A model generated the notes under the pieces. It was not told the origin of the DNA, searched no databases, and worked only from the letters and a program-made list of their open reading frames with translations. Source: an uncultured Victivallales bacterium (lineage in GTDB: Bacteria > Verrucomicrobiota > Lentisphaeria > Victivallales > UBA1829). From it: a DNA stretch of 64,000 nt. Position 1 is the first letter of the stretch, and each line of letters starts with the position of its first letter. The stretch covers positions 1 through 64,000 of the forward strand of contig CAKUJH010000002.1 of assembly GCA_934661375.1 (NCBI GenBank), given 5' to 3'. Made by a program: the position numbers and the translations under genes. Shown piece after piece: positions 45,001 to 55,700 of the stretch.

Positions 45001-46152
45001 ATGACGCCAAAGAACGATTTTTCAAGTGGAAAAACAAAAACTTTTCCGAAACTCATCATAGCATCCACCGATGAATGCGCCGACCTGCTCTATGCCGGCG
45101 GCTTTTCCGCCCCCGATGAATTCCTTTATTATGAAACAGATACGGAAAAATGTATCGTGGTTTCTCCGCTGGAATATGCCCGCGCCGTTTCCGAAGCGGC
45201 ACCGGACGTAAAAGTCCTGGACCGTTCCGTATTTCTCGACCGGGAACATCCGGATGAACCTTTTGCCGTAACCCTGAGCCGCCGTCTGAACATCGGCTGC
45301 TGGGAAGTTCCGGCGCGTTTCCCGCTTGCCGCGGCGGAAAAGCTGATGAAAGCGGGAATCCGGCTGAAATGCTGCGATCAGCCCTTTTTTCCGAAACGCC
45401 AGATCAAGAAAGCCGCGGAAATCAAGGCGATTCAGCAGTCTGTTCAGGCGACAGAGGAAATCATGCGCGAATTCCGGCAGATTCTGATTGACTCCAGAAC
45501 CAATGCCAAAGGGGTACTGGAATACAACGGCAAAGTGCTGACCAGTGATTTCCTTCGCGCCGAACTCGAAGGCAATTTCAAACGGATGGGGTACAGCGCG
45601 TACCGGACCATTTTCGCTCATGGTCCGCAAGGGGCGGAACCGCATAACATCGGCAGCGGCCCGATTCTGGCAGGTGAACCTGTCGTGGCGGACATCTTTC
45701 CCCGCAGTGATGCCACCGGCTACTGGGGGGATATGACCCGGACATACGTCAAAGGCAAAGCGAAACCAGTGGTCAGACGCGCATTCAAAGCCGTGCTGGC
45801 AGCATCCGAAGCAGCCAAGAAAATGCTGCGTCCCGGAGTAACCGGCGCAGAGGTTCACAATGCCGCAGCGGAAATTCTGGCTCAGGCAGGTTTTGCCACC
45901 GGACGCGGACGCGACGGCAAACCCTGCGGCTTTTTCCATGGACTCGGACACGGTGTCGGGCTGGAAATACACGAAGAACCCCGGCTTTCGCCATTGAATC
46001 CGAATCCGCTCCGGGCTGGCAATGTAGTCAGTGTGGAACCCGGACTTTATTATTCGGATTGGGGCGGCATCCGTCTGGAGGATCTGGTGGTGATCACCCG
46101 TACCGGATATCGCAATTTCAACACGCTGGAAATGGAATTGGAACTGCCCTGA
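45001..46152 (+). CDS. M24 family Xaa-Pro peptidase (metal site intact)
   Basis: A 383-residue creatinase/prolidase-fold peptidase. Unlike the M24 protein at 5650, it keeps all metal ligands: aspartates in VADIFPRSDATGYWGDMTRT, histidine in GLGHGVGLEIHE, glutamates in VSVEPGLYY and IRLEDLV. It therefore probably cleaves X-Pro dipeptides or N-terminal X-Pro bonds in the cytoplasm. The N-domain is short and diverged. The ATG at 45001 has GGAG 8 bases upstream; the frame stays open far upstream through the antisense of plsY, but no start there is supported. Confidence 0.88.
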   Translation: MTPKNDFSSGKTKTFPKLIIASTDECADLLYAGGFSAPDEFLYYETDTEKCIVVSPLEYARAVSEAAPDVKVLDRSVFLDREHPDEPFAVTLSRRLNIGCWEVPARFPLAAAEKLMKAGIRLKCCDQPFFPKRQIKKAAEIKAIQQSVQATEEIMREFRQILIDSRTNAKGVLEYNGKVLTSDFLRAELEGNFKRMGYSAYRTIFAHGPQGAEPHNIGSGPILAGEPVVADIFPRSDATGYWGDMTRTYVKGKAKPVVRRAFKAVLAASEAAKKMLRPGVTGAEVHNAAAEILAQAGFATGRGRDGKPCGFFHGLGHGVGLEIHEEPRLSPLNPNPLRAGNVVSVEPGLYYSDWGGIRLEDLVVITRTGYRNFNTLEMELELP

Positions 46153-46211
46153 AATACCGGAACCGCCATACGGGAAAATTGCGGCTTTCAGAGCAGGAGA
46201 CGGTGAAAACA

Positions 46212-46253
46212 GACTTTACGGAACATTTTTTTGTTCGAATGTTCCATAAAGTC
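46212..46253. terminator. Hairpin between convergent genes, likely terminator
   Basis: A 15-bp stem with one mismatch: GACTTTACGGAACAT (46212-46226) with ATGTTCCATAAAGTC (46239-46253), loop T-rich. It separates the M24 peptidase from the minus-strand gene at 46263. The outer T-runs are weak on both sides. Confidence 0.6.
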
Positions 46254-46262
46254 ATGCCGGCC

Positions 46263-47459
46263 TTACTTTTCCCAGCTCATGTTTCCCATGAAACCTTCGT
46301 TGAAGAAAACCGATTTGTAGCCGTTCTCCGCAAGAATTTTTGCGGCAAGTTCGATGCGCTGCAGATGATCCGGAAGATAATTCGGGTAGTAGGGGAACGT
46401 GTATTGTTCGTGCGAACCCCAGTTGAACATTTCACAGCCGGATTTCCGGTTGCGTTCAAAAGTAATTTCAAGCTTCCGGGCAGTTTGATCCAGCGGAACC
46501 AGATTGCAGCAAAGTGAAACCGAACTGTTCTTGATCACGATCCCCATCATCGGATCATAATAGAATCCATGATTGGTCATGTAACTTTTTTCCGGCTGAT
46601 TGTCGTAGAACATGGCAAGACCCGCAGTCCCGGCGGATCTGTCTTCTCCGGAAACCGAACGCTGCTGAACTTTTGCCATGTTGCCCCCTTTCATGCGGTC
46701 TGCAAGGCTCGGACCGCCCATCACACACGGACGCATGGACGGAGCCAGGCAACGGGTCCCGCGGCGGAAGACTTCCTGCGCGACAACGGGGTGAATGTTT
46801 GCCCAGTGAATAACTTCCGGCACGATCCAGGTCTCTTCTCCGGCAAAACGGATGATTTCGTTTTTGACTTCGTCGTAATCTTTGCCGAAATCTTCGGCAG
46901 TGGATTCGAGATACGGACGATCCGGAAATTCGCTTTTGGCATGGAAGGACATTTTCAGCCAGTCGGAGTTGTCGATGAACTCGGATTTCCAGATGTCGGG
47001 CATCTGATCCAGCGTGAACTTCCCGTCATGGTCATTCCGGAAGAAGCAGTTCAGAGTTACCTTCAAGTCGTATTTGTCATGGATTTTTTTCAGCCCGCTG
47101 AGATAGAAGTGATCAAACGCTTTTGCCGGACGCTCTTTGGCCAGATCGGTAAAGAGAAAGCTGTGATCGTCGATATAGCAGTCGTGGCGTTTGAAGGATT
47201 TTTTATCCCAGACAAGCACGATCTGCTGGGAAAACAGTCCGAAAGGAGTCTGTTCCGTGACCGTGACGGTATTGAACTGCTGCGTCAGCTCCACCTCGGC
47301 TGAGAAAAATTGACCATCCATAAAAGCCGGCGTTTCATTGACTTTGACCGGATGACCATCGCAAATTCCTTCAAGATGGATTTTGAGCGATTTGTCCGTT
47401 TCAGCACCGTGATTGTGGTTCAGGATGGCTCCCTGACGATAATTTGTGATTTGAAGCAT
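46263..47459 (-). CDS. Protein of unknown function, possibly glycan-active
   Basis: A 398-residue cytoplasmic-looking protein with no signal peptide. I do not recognise a Pfam family. The first 110 residues look like beta strands (ILNHNHGAETDKSLKIHLEGICDG). The middle has DDHSFLFTDLAKE, LKVTLNCFFRNDH and a metal-site-like HDGKF, and after it WIVPEVIHWANIHPV, GFYYDPMMGIV and a C-terminal FFNEGFMGNMS. The pattern of acidic/histidine pairs at strand ends (IDDHSF, FRNDHDG, EVIHWANIH) resembles a barrel-type polysaccharide-deacetylase-like or glycosidase fold, but that is a guess. The ATG at 47459 has GAGGAG 6 bases upstream. The lacZ region lies further along on the opposite strand. Confidence 0.65.
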   Translation of the reverse strand: MLQITNYRQGAILNHNHGAETDKSLKIHLEGICDGHPVKVNETPAFMDGQFFSAEVELTQQFNTVTVTEQTPFGLFSQQIVLVWDKKSFKRHDCYIDDHSFLFTDLAKERPAKAFDHFYLSGLKKIHDKYDLKVTLNCFFRNDHDGKFTLDQMPDIWKSEFIDNSDWLKMSFHAKSEFPDRPYLESTAEDFGKDYDEVKNEIIRFAGEETWIVPEVIHWANIHPVVAQEVFRRGTRCLAPSMRPCVMGGPSLADRMKGGNMAKVQQRSVSGEDRSAGTAGLAMFYDNQPEKSYMTNHGFYYDPMMGIVIKNSSVSLCCNLVPLDQTARKLEITFERNRKSGCEMFNWGSHEQYTFPYYPNYLPDHLQRIELAAKILAENGYKSVFFNEGFMGNMSWEK

Positions 47460-47728
47460 TTCATTCTCCTCTTGATGCAATTTCAAAAGTTTTGAATTTC
47501 GATACCCGGGAAAAAAACGCGCAGCAGATCCAAATTATCATTCCGGCTTGCGGCAGAAGGATAAATATGAAAGATCTGTGCGAGATATACTTTAGCATAC
47601 AGGCAGCACTTTTTCCAATGCCGAAAGAAGAAAAAATTGAAAATTCCGGAAAAAATGAATTCGACGCCGCAGCCGGAAGGCGGCAGCGGCCGGCAAGGGC
47701 GGCTGTGCGCCGAAATATGATTTCAGAA
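47460..47728. other. Gene-free stretch upstream of the unknown minus-strand gene
   Basis: The upstream region of the gene ending at 46263. It holds a CCCGGG hexamer, AT-rich runs and no frame with a ribosome site that I trust. No clear -35/-10 pair was found. Confidence 0.4.
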
Positions 47729-47755
47729 ACCCGGCAGCCAGTTTGACTGCCGGGT
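47729..47755 (-). terminator. Hairpin terminator after a small gene remnant
   Basis: A 9-bp perfect stem, ACCCGGCAG (47729-47737) with CTGCCGGGT (47747-47755), sits 30 bp beyond the stop codon at 47785-47787 of a minus-strand remnant. On the minus strand it is followed by TTTCTGAAAT, only a weak T-run. Confidence 0.55.
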
Positions 47756-47784
47756 GAAAGAATATCTCCGCCTGCGCGGAAATG

Positions 47785-47890
47785 TTACATGGTGAAACGC
47801 GGTCCCAGATAAACTGGTTTGGCAACCGGACGGTCAGCAGACTGCTCGGCAGAGTTTGCCGCTGCCTCCAAGCGGATACCCTTATTTTAA
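47785..47890 (-). pseudogene. Possible C-terminal gene remnant
   Basis: The minus strand reads GIRLEAAANSAEQSADRP, then VAKPVYLGPRFTM and a TAA at 47787-47785, with a terminator-like hairpin beyond it. Upstream the frame closes after two more codons and no start exists. A coding-like tail followed by a hairpin suggests the end of a lost gene. The family is not recognised. Confidence 0.3.
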
Positions 47891-48100
47891 CCGGCTTTTC
47901 ATATTTGGATTTTCGAAAGTCCGGATTATGTTGATTGAATCCAGATCAAGGTATTCCACGTCAGCGAGATTCCTTCGCTGTTGGAATTATCTTGGTCTGG
48001 ATTTTTTTCTGTTGGTCTTCCGCGGTTAATATTGCATAATTATTACCAGTCAGTTCAGGAGAATGTTTCATCTTTGTTATTTTTTGCGTCAAAAGTACAA

Positions 48101-48129
48101 TTGATTTATTGGCTGTATCATGATATTTT
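48101..48129 (+). promoter_or_regulatory. Promoter of the LamG-fragment/lacZ unit
   Basis: TTGATT (48101-48106), a 17-bp spacer and TATTTT (48124-48129). The -10 lies inside an inverted repeat with arms ATGATA (48119-48124) and TATCAT (48128-48133), a possible regulator site. Confidence 0.5.
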
Positions 48130-48150
48130 ATCATAGAGCACCACATCAGA

Positions 48151-48867
48151 AATCAACTAACATATAGGAGGTCGTATGAAACTTGCAATGTTCTTATGTA
48201 TGGCGGCTGTCGCAACCGAAGCCGCGCCGGTTCTGGATCTGAATTTTGATGCAGGTTCAAAATTCTATGGAGAACAAAAAATCGAACAGACAGGAAATGC
48301 GGTCATTGTTTCCAATGGTCTTAAAGAAAACGCACTCAAAACAGGATTCCAGAACGGTAAATTCCAAGCGATGACATACAATATGCCATCTGTGATTTCC
48401 GAGGGATCCGGCACCATTATTTTCTGGGTGAAACCTCTTGACTGGACAGGGAAAGATCCCGGATTCAAATTCATGGTCCGCAGTTTTGCAAAAGACCGCG
48501 AATTCATCATTTACAAATATTATAAAGATAATTTTTTGACTTGGCTTTGGCGGGAAGGGGATAAAAAGCAGCAGCTTCGATTCAATATTGCCAACTGGAA
48601 AGAAAACGAATGGCAGCAGATTGCGGCTGTTTGGAATTCCGAAGAATTGAAATTTTTTCTGAACGGGAAATGCATGTTCAAAGTAAAACGCACGGTATTT
48701 CCTTCGGCTCCGTTCGATTCGGTTTGCCTGGGTGGAGGTTGGAGCAAAGAAACCAAAGATTACACAATGTTGATGGATGAGGTGCAAATCCATAAAGAAG
48801 CTCTTTCTGATTCAACGATTCGGAATGAATATCAGAAATTCACAAAGTTTGTCTCCCGTGATGATGC
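48151..48867 (+). repeat. 717-bp direct repeat, copy 1
   Basis: This segment, from 25 bp before the ATG at 48176 to codon 231, matches 52017-52733 over the same 717 bp without any gap that I can see. The two copies begin with the same 21 bases, including the ribosome site, and their proteins differ at about 23 of 230 residues by hand count. They flank the lacZ gene. Confidence 0.9.
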
Positions 48868-48883
48868 CAGGCATTCCTTCTAA
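48176..48883 (+). CDS. Secreted LamG-like protein, truncated duplicate
   Basis: A 235-residue protein: signal peptide (MKLAMFLCMAAVATEAA), then a concanavalin/LamG-like jelly roll (VLDLNFDAGSKFYG, TIIFWVKPLDWTG, KDREFIIYKYYKDNF, NEWQQIAAVWNSEELKFFLNGK, MLMDEVQIHKEALSDSTIRNEY). It is the N-terminal domain of the 1269-residue protein encoded at 52042, cut off at the same point of both copies (FVSRDDA) and ended by four unrelated residues. The scar shares the 14-mer ACGGCATTTATGCA (48883-48896) with 52895-52908 of the long copy, so about 160 bp of the next domain were lost here. It may still be secreted as a lone glycan-binding module, or be a relic. lacZ begins 27 bp downstream. Confidence 0.8.
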   Translation: MKLAMFLCMAAVATEAAPVLDLNFDAGSKFYGEQKIEQTGNAVIVSNGLKENALKTGFQNGKFQAMTYNMPSVISEGSGTIIFWVKPLDWTGKDPGFKFMVRSFAKDREFIIYKYYKDNFLTWLWREGDKKQQLRFNIANWKENEWQQIAAVWNSEELKFFLNGKCMFKVKRTVFPSAPFDSVCLGGGWSKETKDYTMLMDEVQIHKEALSDSTIRNEYQKFTKFVSRDDARHSF

Positions 48884-48910
48884 CGGCATTTATGCAAAGG
48901 ATATCAGGCA

Positions 48911-51900
48911 ATGAACGATTGGGAAAACCAAAATCTGACCTCGATCAACAAAGAACCCTACCGGGCGTGGACCATTGCGTTTGACAACCAGGAAGATGCC
49001 CTGAACGGAGAGATTTCGCTTTCCTCGTTTTTCAAACTGCTCAATGGGGCATGGAAATTTTCATATTACAATTCACCCGGCGAAATCCCGGAAGGTTTTT
49101 TTCAGGAAGATTTTGACTGTGATGAATGGGATGACATCATGGTCCCGAGCAACTGGCAGATGAAAGGTTACGGTCATCCGCATTACACGAACTCCATTTT
49201 TCCGTTTCCGCTGAATCCGCCGCATGTGCCGTCCGAAAACCCCACCGGCTGCTATATCCGTGAATTCGAAATAACTGATGCCTGGGCGGACCGCCGCATC
49301 CTGCTGAAATTCGACGGAGTGGATTCCTTCTATTATGTCTGGATCAACGGACAGCTTGCAGGAATGAGCAAAGGCAGCCGCAATGCATCGGAATTCGATA
49401 TAACCGACATTGCGCAGATCGGCGTCAACCGGATCGCCGTTCAGGTTCTGCAGTGGAGCGACGGCACTTATCTGGAAGACCAGGACATGTGGTGGCTGAG
49501 CGGCATTTTCCGCGATGTCTCCATTTCCGCTGTTCCGCTGGTGGATATCTATGACATTTTTGTAAAGGCAAAACTTGATGCGGCATATAAAAACGGTCTG
49601 CTGGAAGTCGAAGCAGTCATCCGTAACGATGAGTCCGTCGAAGCATCCGGCATCACTGTGGAAGCGGAACTTTTCGATTCCTGCGGAAATCCGGTCTGGA
49701 AGAAACCCGTTTCCTCCGCAGCCGTGCGGATCGATGAGGGGAAACAAATGAAAGTCAAGCTCTCCGCCGAAGTGAAAAATGTTTCCCCCTGGACGGCTGA
49801 AACGCCGGTGCTTTATATGCTGGTCCTGACGTTGAAGAACAAATCCGGAGCGATAGAATACAAATCCCAGAAAATCGGATTCCGCACAGTGGAAATCAAG
49901 AAAGGCAGCCTGCTGATCAATGGTGTGCCGGTCATGTTCCGCGGCGTCAACCGGCATGAATTCAACACCGATCTGGGACGCGCCCTTACGCTGGACGCCA
50001 TGATGGAAGATTTGCTGCTGCTCAAACGGCATAATGTCAACGCCATCCGCACCAGCCACTATCCCGATGCGCCGCTGTTCTATGACCTGTGCGACAAACT
50101 CGGGTTCTATGTAATGAGCGAAGCGGATCTCGAATCGCACGGTTTCGGTTATGAGGAAGGGAAAAATCCCACCATGTGGAAAGACTGGGAAAAAGCCTGC
50201 GTTGACCGGATGCAAGCCATGGTTGAATCCTATAAGAACCATGCATCAGTCGTGATTTGGTCCCTCGGCAATGAATCAGGTTACGGAATCAACCATGTGA
50301 AGATGGCCGAATACACGCGGTCACGCGATCTTTCCCGCCCCATCCATTACGAACGGGATACAGAAGCCAAAATCACGGACATCGTCTCACGGATGTATAT
50401 CTCCCCGGCGGACTGCATCGAAACCGCAAAAGAATACTGCAAAGGCAAAAAACCGTTCCTGCTGTGCGAATATGCCCATTCCATGGGCAACGGCCCCGGC
50501 GGACTGGAAGATTACTGGCAGACCTTCTTCAGTCATAAGGAAATGCAGGGCGGATTCATCTGGGAATTCTGCGACCACGGAATTCGTACTCGGGATGAAC
50601 ACGGTCATGAATACTTCGCCTATGGCGGCGATTTCGGCGACGAACCCAACGACGGCAATTTCATCACCGACGGACTGGTTTTCTCCGACAAGACCCCGTC
50701 GCCCGGCATGACCGAAGCGAAAAAAGTGTATTCGCCGGTGCGGTTCTCCGCCAAAGATCTGAAAAAAGGAATCGTGACGGTTGTAAACCATTATGATTTC
50801 GTTACCCTGGAGCATCTCAATGTAACCTGGAGCGTCAGTGAAAACGGAATCCCGGTCCAGTCAGGTTCTCTGGCTCCGCTGAAAATCAATGCCCGTAGGG
50901 CCGCCGATGTGATGGTGCCGTATGTCCTGCCGAAAAAACCGAAACCCGGCGCGGAATATTTCCTGAATCTGACTTTTACCCTCGGACAGGATACTTTCTG
51001 GGCTCGGTCCGGTCATGAAGTGGCTTGGGCACAATTCGCACTCCCCGTCAAGGCAGCCGCCCGGAAAATTCCGAAGAAAACCGCTGTGTCTGTGGAAATG
51101 GACGAGGATTCCCAGTCGGTCTATGCGTTTGCCAACGAAGCTCTTTTTGCCGTCAGCAAGACGACCGGGCTGATTACCAGCTGGACACTGGATGAAGTGC
51201 CGCTGATGGAACGCGGACCGCGTTTCAATCTATTCCGAGCCCCCACGGACAACGATAACGGAAGAGCCAACGGTTGTTTCAAGGACTGGTTTGCCGCCCG
51301 CTTCCATCAGCTGCAGCACACGGTGGAATCAGTGGACGCTGATTCCGATTCAAATACCGTCCGGGTCATTACCCGAGTCGCGCCGCCCGCACTGAAAAGC
51401 GGAATCCGCTGCGAATACCTTTACACATTCCAGCCGGACGGTGGATTCACTCTGCAACTCAACGGCAAGCCGGAAGGCGAACTGCCATGCTTCCCGCGGC
51501 TGGGATTCCAGATGTTCCTGCCGGAGGAAATGGACTATGCACAATGGTTCGGTCTGGGTCCGGGCGAATCCTATGTCGATACGAAGGAAGCTCAGCGGGT
51601 CGACCTGTTCAAAGCAGATATTGATGCACTTTACACGCCGTATGTGAAACCGCAGGAAGACGGCAACCGCAGCGAAGTCCGGCGAGCCGCCTTCTACGAC
51701 CTGCATATGGCGGGGTTCGCAGTCAGAGGAATCAATACCCTGTTTAATTTCAGTATGCATCGGTTCACGCCCGAAACAGCCTGGAAAGCCAGACATCCGC
51801 ACAAAATCGAATATTTGGACAATATTTGTCTGAATCTGGACTGGAAGCAATGCGGAATCGGATCCTCATCTTGCGGTGCACCGCTGGACGAACGCTATAA

Positions 51901-51991
51901 GATCCCGGCGGAACCGTTCACTTTCGCTCTGCGTTTTCATCCGTTCCGCCCCGGGGAACTGAACGACTGCTCGTTTTTCTCCATGGTGTGA
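48911..51991 (+). CDS. lacZ: Beta-galactosidase, glycoside hydrolase family 2
   Basis: A 1026-residue GH2 enzyme, almost the length of E. coli LacZ. The sugar-binding jelly roll opens with NQEDALNGEISLSSFFKLLNGAWKF and VPSNWQMKGYGHPHYTN. RGVNRHEFNTDLGRAL starts the TIM barrel, the acid/base glutamate lies in VIWSLGNESGYG (near residue 453) and the nucleophile in LLCEYAHSMGNGPGGLEDYW (near 518). The C-terminal small-chain domain contains FNLFRAPTDNDNGR and WFGLGPGESYVDTKEAQRV. No signal peptide is seen, so it probably works in the cytoplasm on imported galactosides and feeds the galK of this window. It lies between two copies of a 717-bp repeat and shares the promoter of the LamG fragment. Confidence 0.96.
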   Translation: MNDWENQNLTSINKEPYRAWTIAFDNQEDALNGEISLSSFFKLLNGAWKFSYYNSPGEIPEGFFQEDFDCDEWDDIMVPSNWQMKGYGHPHYTNSIFPFPLNPPHVPSENPTGCYIREFEITDAWADRRILLKFDGVDSFYYVWINGQLAGMSKGSRNASEFDITDIAQIGVNRIAVQVLQWSDGTYLEDQDMWWLSGIFRDVSISAVPLVDIYDIFVKAKLDAAYKNGLLEVEAVIRNDESVEASGITVEAELFDSCGNPVWKKPVSSAAVRIDEGKQMKVKLSAEVKNVSPWTAETPVLYMLVLTLKNKSGAIEYKSQKIGFRTVEIKKGSLLINGVPVMFRGVNRHEFNTDLGRALTLDAMMEDLLLLKRHNVNAIRTSHYPDAPLFYDLCDKLGFYVMSEADLESHGFGYEEGKNPTMWKDWEKACVDRMQAMVESYKNHASVVIWSLGNESGYGINHVKMAEYTRSRDLSRPIHYERDTEAKITDIVSRMYISPADCIETAKEYCKGKKPFLLCEYAHSMGNGPGGLEDYWQTFFSHKEMQGGFIWEFCDHGIRTRDEHGHEYFAYGGDFGDEPNDGNFITDGLVFSDKTPSPGMTEAKKVYSPVRFSAKDLKKGIVTVVNHYDFVTLEHLNVTWSVSENGIPVQSGSLAPLKINARRAADVMVPYVLPKKPKPGAEYFLNLTFTLGQDTFWARSGHEVAWAQFALPVKAAARKIPKKTAVSVEMDEDSQSVYAFANEALFAVSKTTGLITSWTLDEVPLMERGPRFNLFRAPTDNDNGRANGCFKDWFAARFHQLQHTVESVDADSDSNTVRVITRVAPPALKSGIRCEYLYTFQPDGGFTLQLNGKPEGELPCFPRLGFQMFLPEEMDYAQWFGLGPGESYVDTKEAQRVDLFKADIDALYTPYVKPQEDGNRSEVRRAAFYDLHMAGFAVRGINTLFNFSMHRFTPETAWKARHPHKIEYLDNICLNLDWKQCGIGSSSCGAPLDERYKIPAEPFTFALRFHPFRPGELNDCSFFSMV

Positions 51992-52016
51992 TGTTCATTA
52001 TCAGAAAAATCATAAA

Positions 52017-52733
52017 AATCAACTAACATATAGGAGGACGCATGAAGCTTGCAATTTTTTTATGTATGGCGGCAATCGCAATCGAAGCCGCGCCGGTTCT
52101 GGATCTGAATTTTGACGCGGGTTCAAAATTCTATGGAGAACAAAAAATCGAACAGACAGGAAATGCGGACATTGTTTCCCACGGGCTTAAAGACAATGCG
52201 CTCAAAACTGGATTCCAGAACGGTAAATTCCAGTCGATGACATACAACATGCCATCCATAATTTCAGAGGAATCCGGCACCATTATTTTCTGGGTGAAAC
52301 CGCTTGACTGGACAGGAAAAGCTCCCGGATTCAAATTCATGGTCCGCAGTTTTGCAAAAGACCGCGAATTCATCATCTACAAATATTATAAAGACAACTT
52401 TTTGACCTGGCTCTGGCGTGAAGGTGAAAAAACTCAGCAGCTCCGCTTCAATATTGCGAACTGGAAGCAAAACGAATGGCAGCAGGTCGCGGCTGTATGG
52501 AATCCCGCGGAATTGAAATTTTTTCTGAACGGCAGATGCATGTTCAAAACGAAACGCATGGTATTTCCTTCTGCACCATTTGATTCGGTTTGTCTGGGAG
52601 GCGGTTGGAGCAATGAAACCAAAGATTACACAATGCTGATAGATGAGGTGCAAATCCATAAAGAAGCTCTTTCAGATTCTGCGATTCGGAATGAATATCT
52701 GAAATTCACAAAGTTTGTTTCCCGTGATGATGC
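52017..52733 (+). repeat. 717-bp direct repeat, copy 2
   Basis: Second copy of 48151-48867. It starts 26 bp after the lacZ stop and covers the ribosome site, signal peptide and LamG domain of the long gene at 52042. Recombination between the copies would delete lacZ and one repeat. Confidence 0.9.
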
Positions 52734-55700
52734 ACCAATCGTTTTCTCGGTTTATCCGCGCAAGGCTGCTTTAGACGGAAGGATTATTCCTTGGGAATAT
52801 TCTTCCGAAAACGGGATTTTTTTCGATATTCTCCGCGACAACAAATGCAATGTTTCCAGAGAGAATGCCAGATATGCTTTCTCATATGATCAGGACGGCA
52901 TTTATGCAGCGATTCAGAGTTCCGGGGTAAATCTCCGGACGACCGCAACGGGACGAGATGGCAAAGTGTGGGAAGATGACAGCGTCGAAATCCTGCTTTG
53001 TCCCCCTGCGGCGAAACGTAAAATGTATCATTTTATTTTTAATGCCCGGGGAGCCGTTTATGATGATTTGAACGGGAATCCGGCATGGAATGCCAAAGGA
53101 GTCAAGGTTATTCATAAGGTGGAGAACGGACAATGGACATGCGAGATATTCATCCCGTTTTCTGACTTGGAACGGAGTATGCCCAAGGATGGAGAAGTCT
53201 GGAAAGTCAATATCTGCCGCAGCATCAAATCTTCGAAAAAAAGTATCGCGTCCTCTCCCTGCAGGACAGATTATATGGATCTGGTACACTTCAACGCTGT
53301 TCGTTTTTTGAATGGAAAGCCGACACTGTACAGCATCACCCAAACAGGCGAACTGGGAAATCAGCAGTTGAAACTGAAGGTGGATTATCAGATGCCGGAA
53401 AAATCTGATACTTTTCTGAACGTGCGCGCAATTCCGGATAAACGCTCGGTGCGTCCCTATGGAAGTATGGCGCAGAGTTCAAAACAGCAGGATCAACTTT
53501 CGTTGACTGCAGATCAGCTCCCTGATGCAGGAAATCTTGAAATAGAATTTGCAAAAAAAGATTCCGTTTCTCTTTATCAAGGAACACTGCCTTATTTTTC
53601 CATCTGCCCGATGACAATAGATTATCTTTATACGTCTATTGCCCGGAAGAAACTGAATATTATCTGTGAATTTGGAAATCCGGTTTCAAAGGGAATTTTA
53701 GAGCTGAAATACCGTCTGCTGAAAAAAGATTCACCCATGCCGGAAGAGAAGGTTGTGAAACAGAGTGCAATCCCGCTTTCAAATTGCTTTGGAAAATGTT
53801 CTTTGTCTACCGATATCAGCCAGTTGCCGCCGGGAAAATACTGGGTTGACATGTCATTAAAGGATTCATCGGGCAAAGAACTTGCAAAGCTGCATGAATG
53901 GTATTTTATTCCCAGCGAAGAAGATCCTTTCCATTACAGCGAGATTCAGAAACTGATCGACAATACCATCATTCCGCCTTATACTGCACCGAAAATGACA
54001 GACAGCAGCTTTGTATGTCTGAACCGGACCTATTCTTTCAAAAACGGAATTCTGGACGAGGTCACTTCACTGGGAAAAAATCTGCTGAATAAACCGACTG
54101 TCCTGAAAATCAATGGGCAGGCTGTCAAATTTTCACCGTCTAATTTGGTGTCTCAATCAAAAATCGGCGGAAAATATCTTCTGTCAGGAGAAACAAACGA
54201 TATTCTTCTTGCTGCATCCGTCAAAGCGGAGTATGACGGTTTCCTGATGTATGAAATTGAAATGAAACCGAAAAACAGGACAGCCAAGGTATCAGATATT
54301 TCATTGGATTTTCTTCTGAACAGCGAAGATCTGATCGGTTTTGACGACCAGATGAGCCTGTTCAACAAGCAAACTTTGCCGCTTCCGGCAGGAAAAACGG
54401 TCTATTGTGACTTCAGCAATACCCCGGGCATTTGGATCGGTTCCATGAAAACCGGGCTTCTGTTAGGCATGATCGATTCCCGTGACTGGCACGCTAAGGA
54501 TCTTGGGAAAACTCTTTCTCTTCAAACCTTGAAAGACGGGACCAGCCTTAAACTTCATTTCTGTGATACCCCGTTTGAACTGAACAGAGTTCGGACGCTG
54601 CGTTTTTACGTGGAAGCGACTCCCGTGCGTACATTGAACAAAGCGACAAAACTGGTGCGGGACAGAACACAGGATATGCAGTCATGGAGCGATTACTTTT
54701 GCCAGTTTTATGAATATCAGGTCAAAGGCTGGCTTGTCCCGGAAAAAGTCAACCGGATCAATAAAGGGTTGAACAGTTATTACAAACGGGTTTTCCCATA
54801 TTCTTCCATGAGAGGTCTTTCGCCTTTCTGTCCTGAGGCCAATTACTATAAGGAATTATGGTCCACTCGTCAACTGGGGCATTATTTTGTGGATTTCCCG
54901 ACTCATGATCAGAAAGGAAGAAATTTCATTGCATGGACAACCGCCTGCTTGAATTGCCGAAGTTTCAAGGAATTCAAAATCAGCAATCTGAAGAATGTCA
55001 TGGAATCCGGCGAAATTGATTACAAAAACATATATTTTGATCTTGCCACAGCTGATATCTGCAGCAATGAACTGCATCACTGCGGCTATAAGGACGATTT
55101 CGGGCGTATCGGCAAGACAAATACAATTCCAGCGATGAGGGAGTACATGCAGGCAGCAAATCTTATTCTGAAGCAGAAACATCCAGACGGATGGATCCTG
55201 CTGCACACGACCTGGCACCGTTCCCCGGCGGAAGGTTTTGCAGACATGCTTGCCATGGGCGAATTGTTTGACCGTTATGTCGCAAGAGACCGTAATTACT
55301 ACAAGCTGCTTACCAAAGATTCTCTGATGATCGCTTATGCGTCGAAAAATCTGGAACATACCATTCATCTGGTGCCGCAGTTCACACGTTCATTGGAACA
55401 GTTCGCTCCGGATCAAGTGAAAAAATACAATCAGAAAGATCCGGATACAGATCGTGCGATACGCCATTTCATTGTGAGCGCAAAAATGTATGGGCTGCTG
55501 CCTGTGCGTTGGAAAAATGCGATCGGCATCCGTTATGACCAGATGGCAAAAGCAGAAGATGAACTGGGCAGACGTTCGGATATCAGAATGTATCCGTGCT
55601 GGGAAAATTCTGTCAATCCGATTCGTGTGGCAGATAACGAAAATGTATTGCTGACCAGTTACACGGCAGACGGAAAAAAGTTTTTATGTTATCTGCTCAA

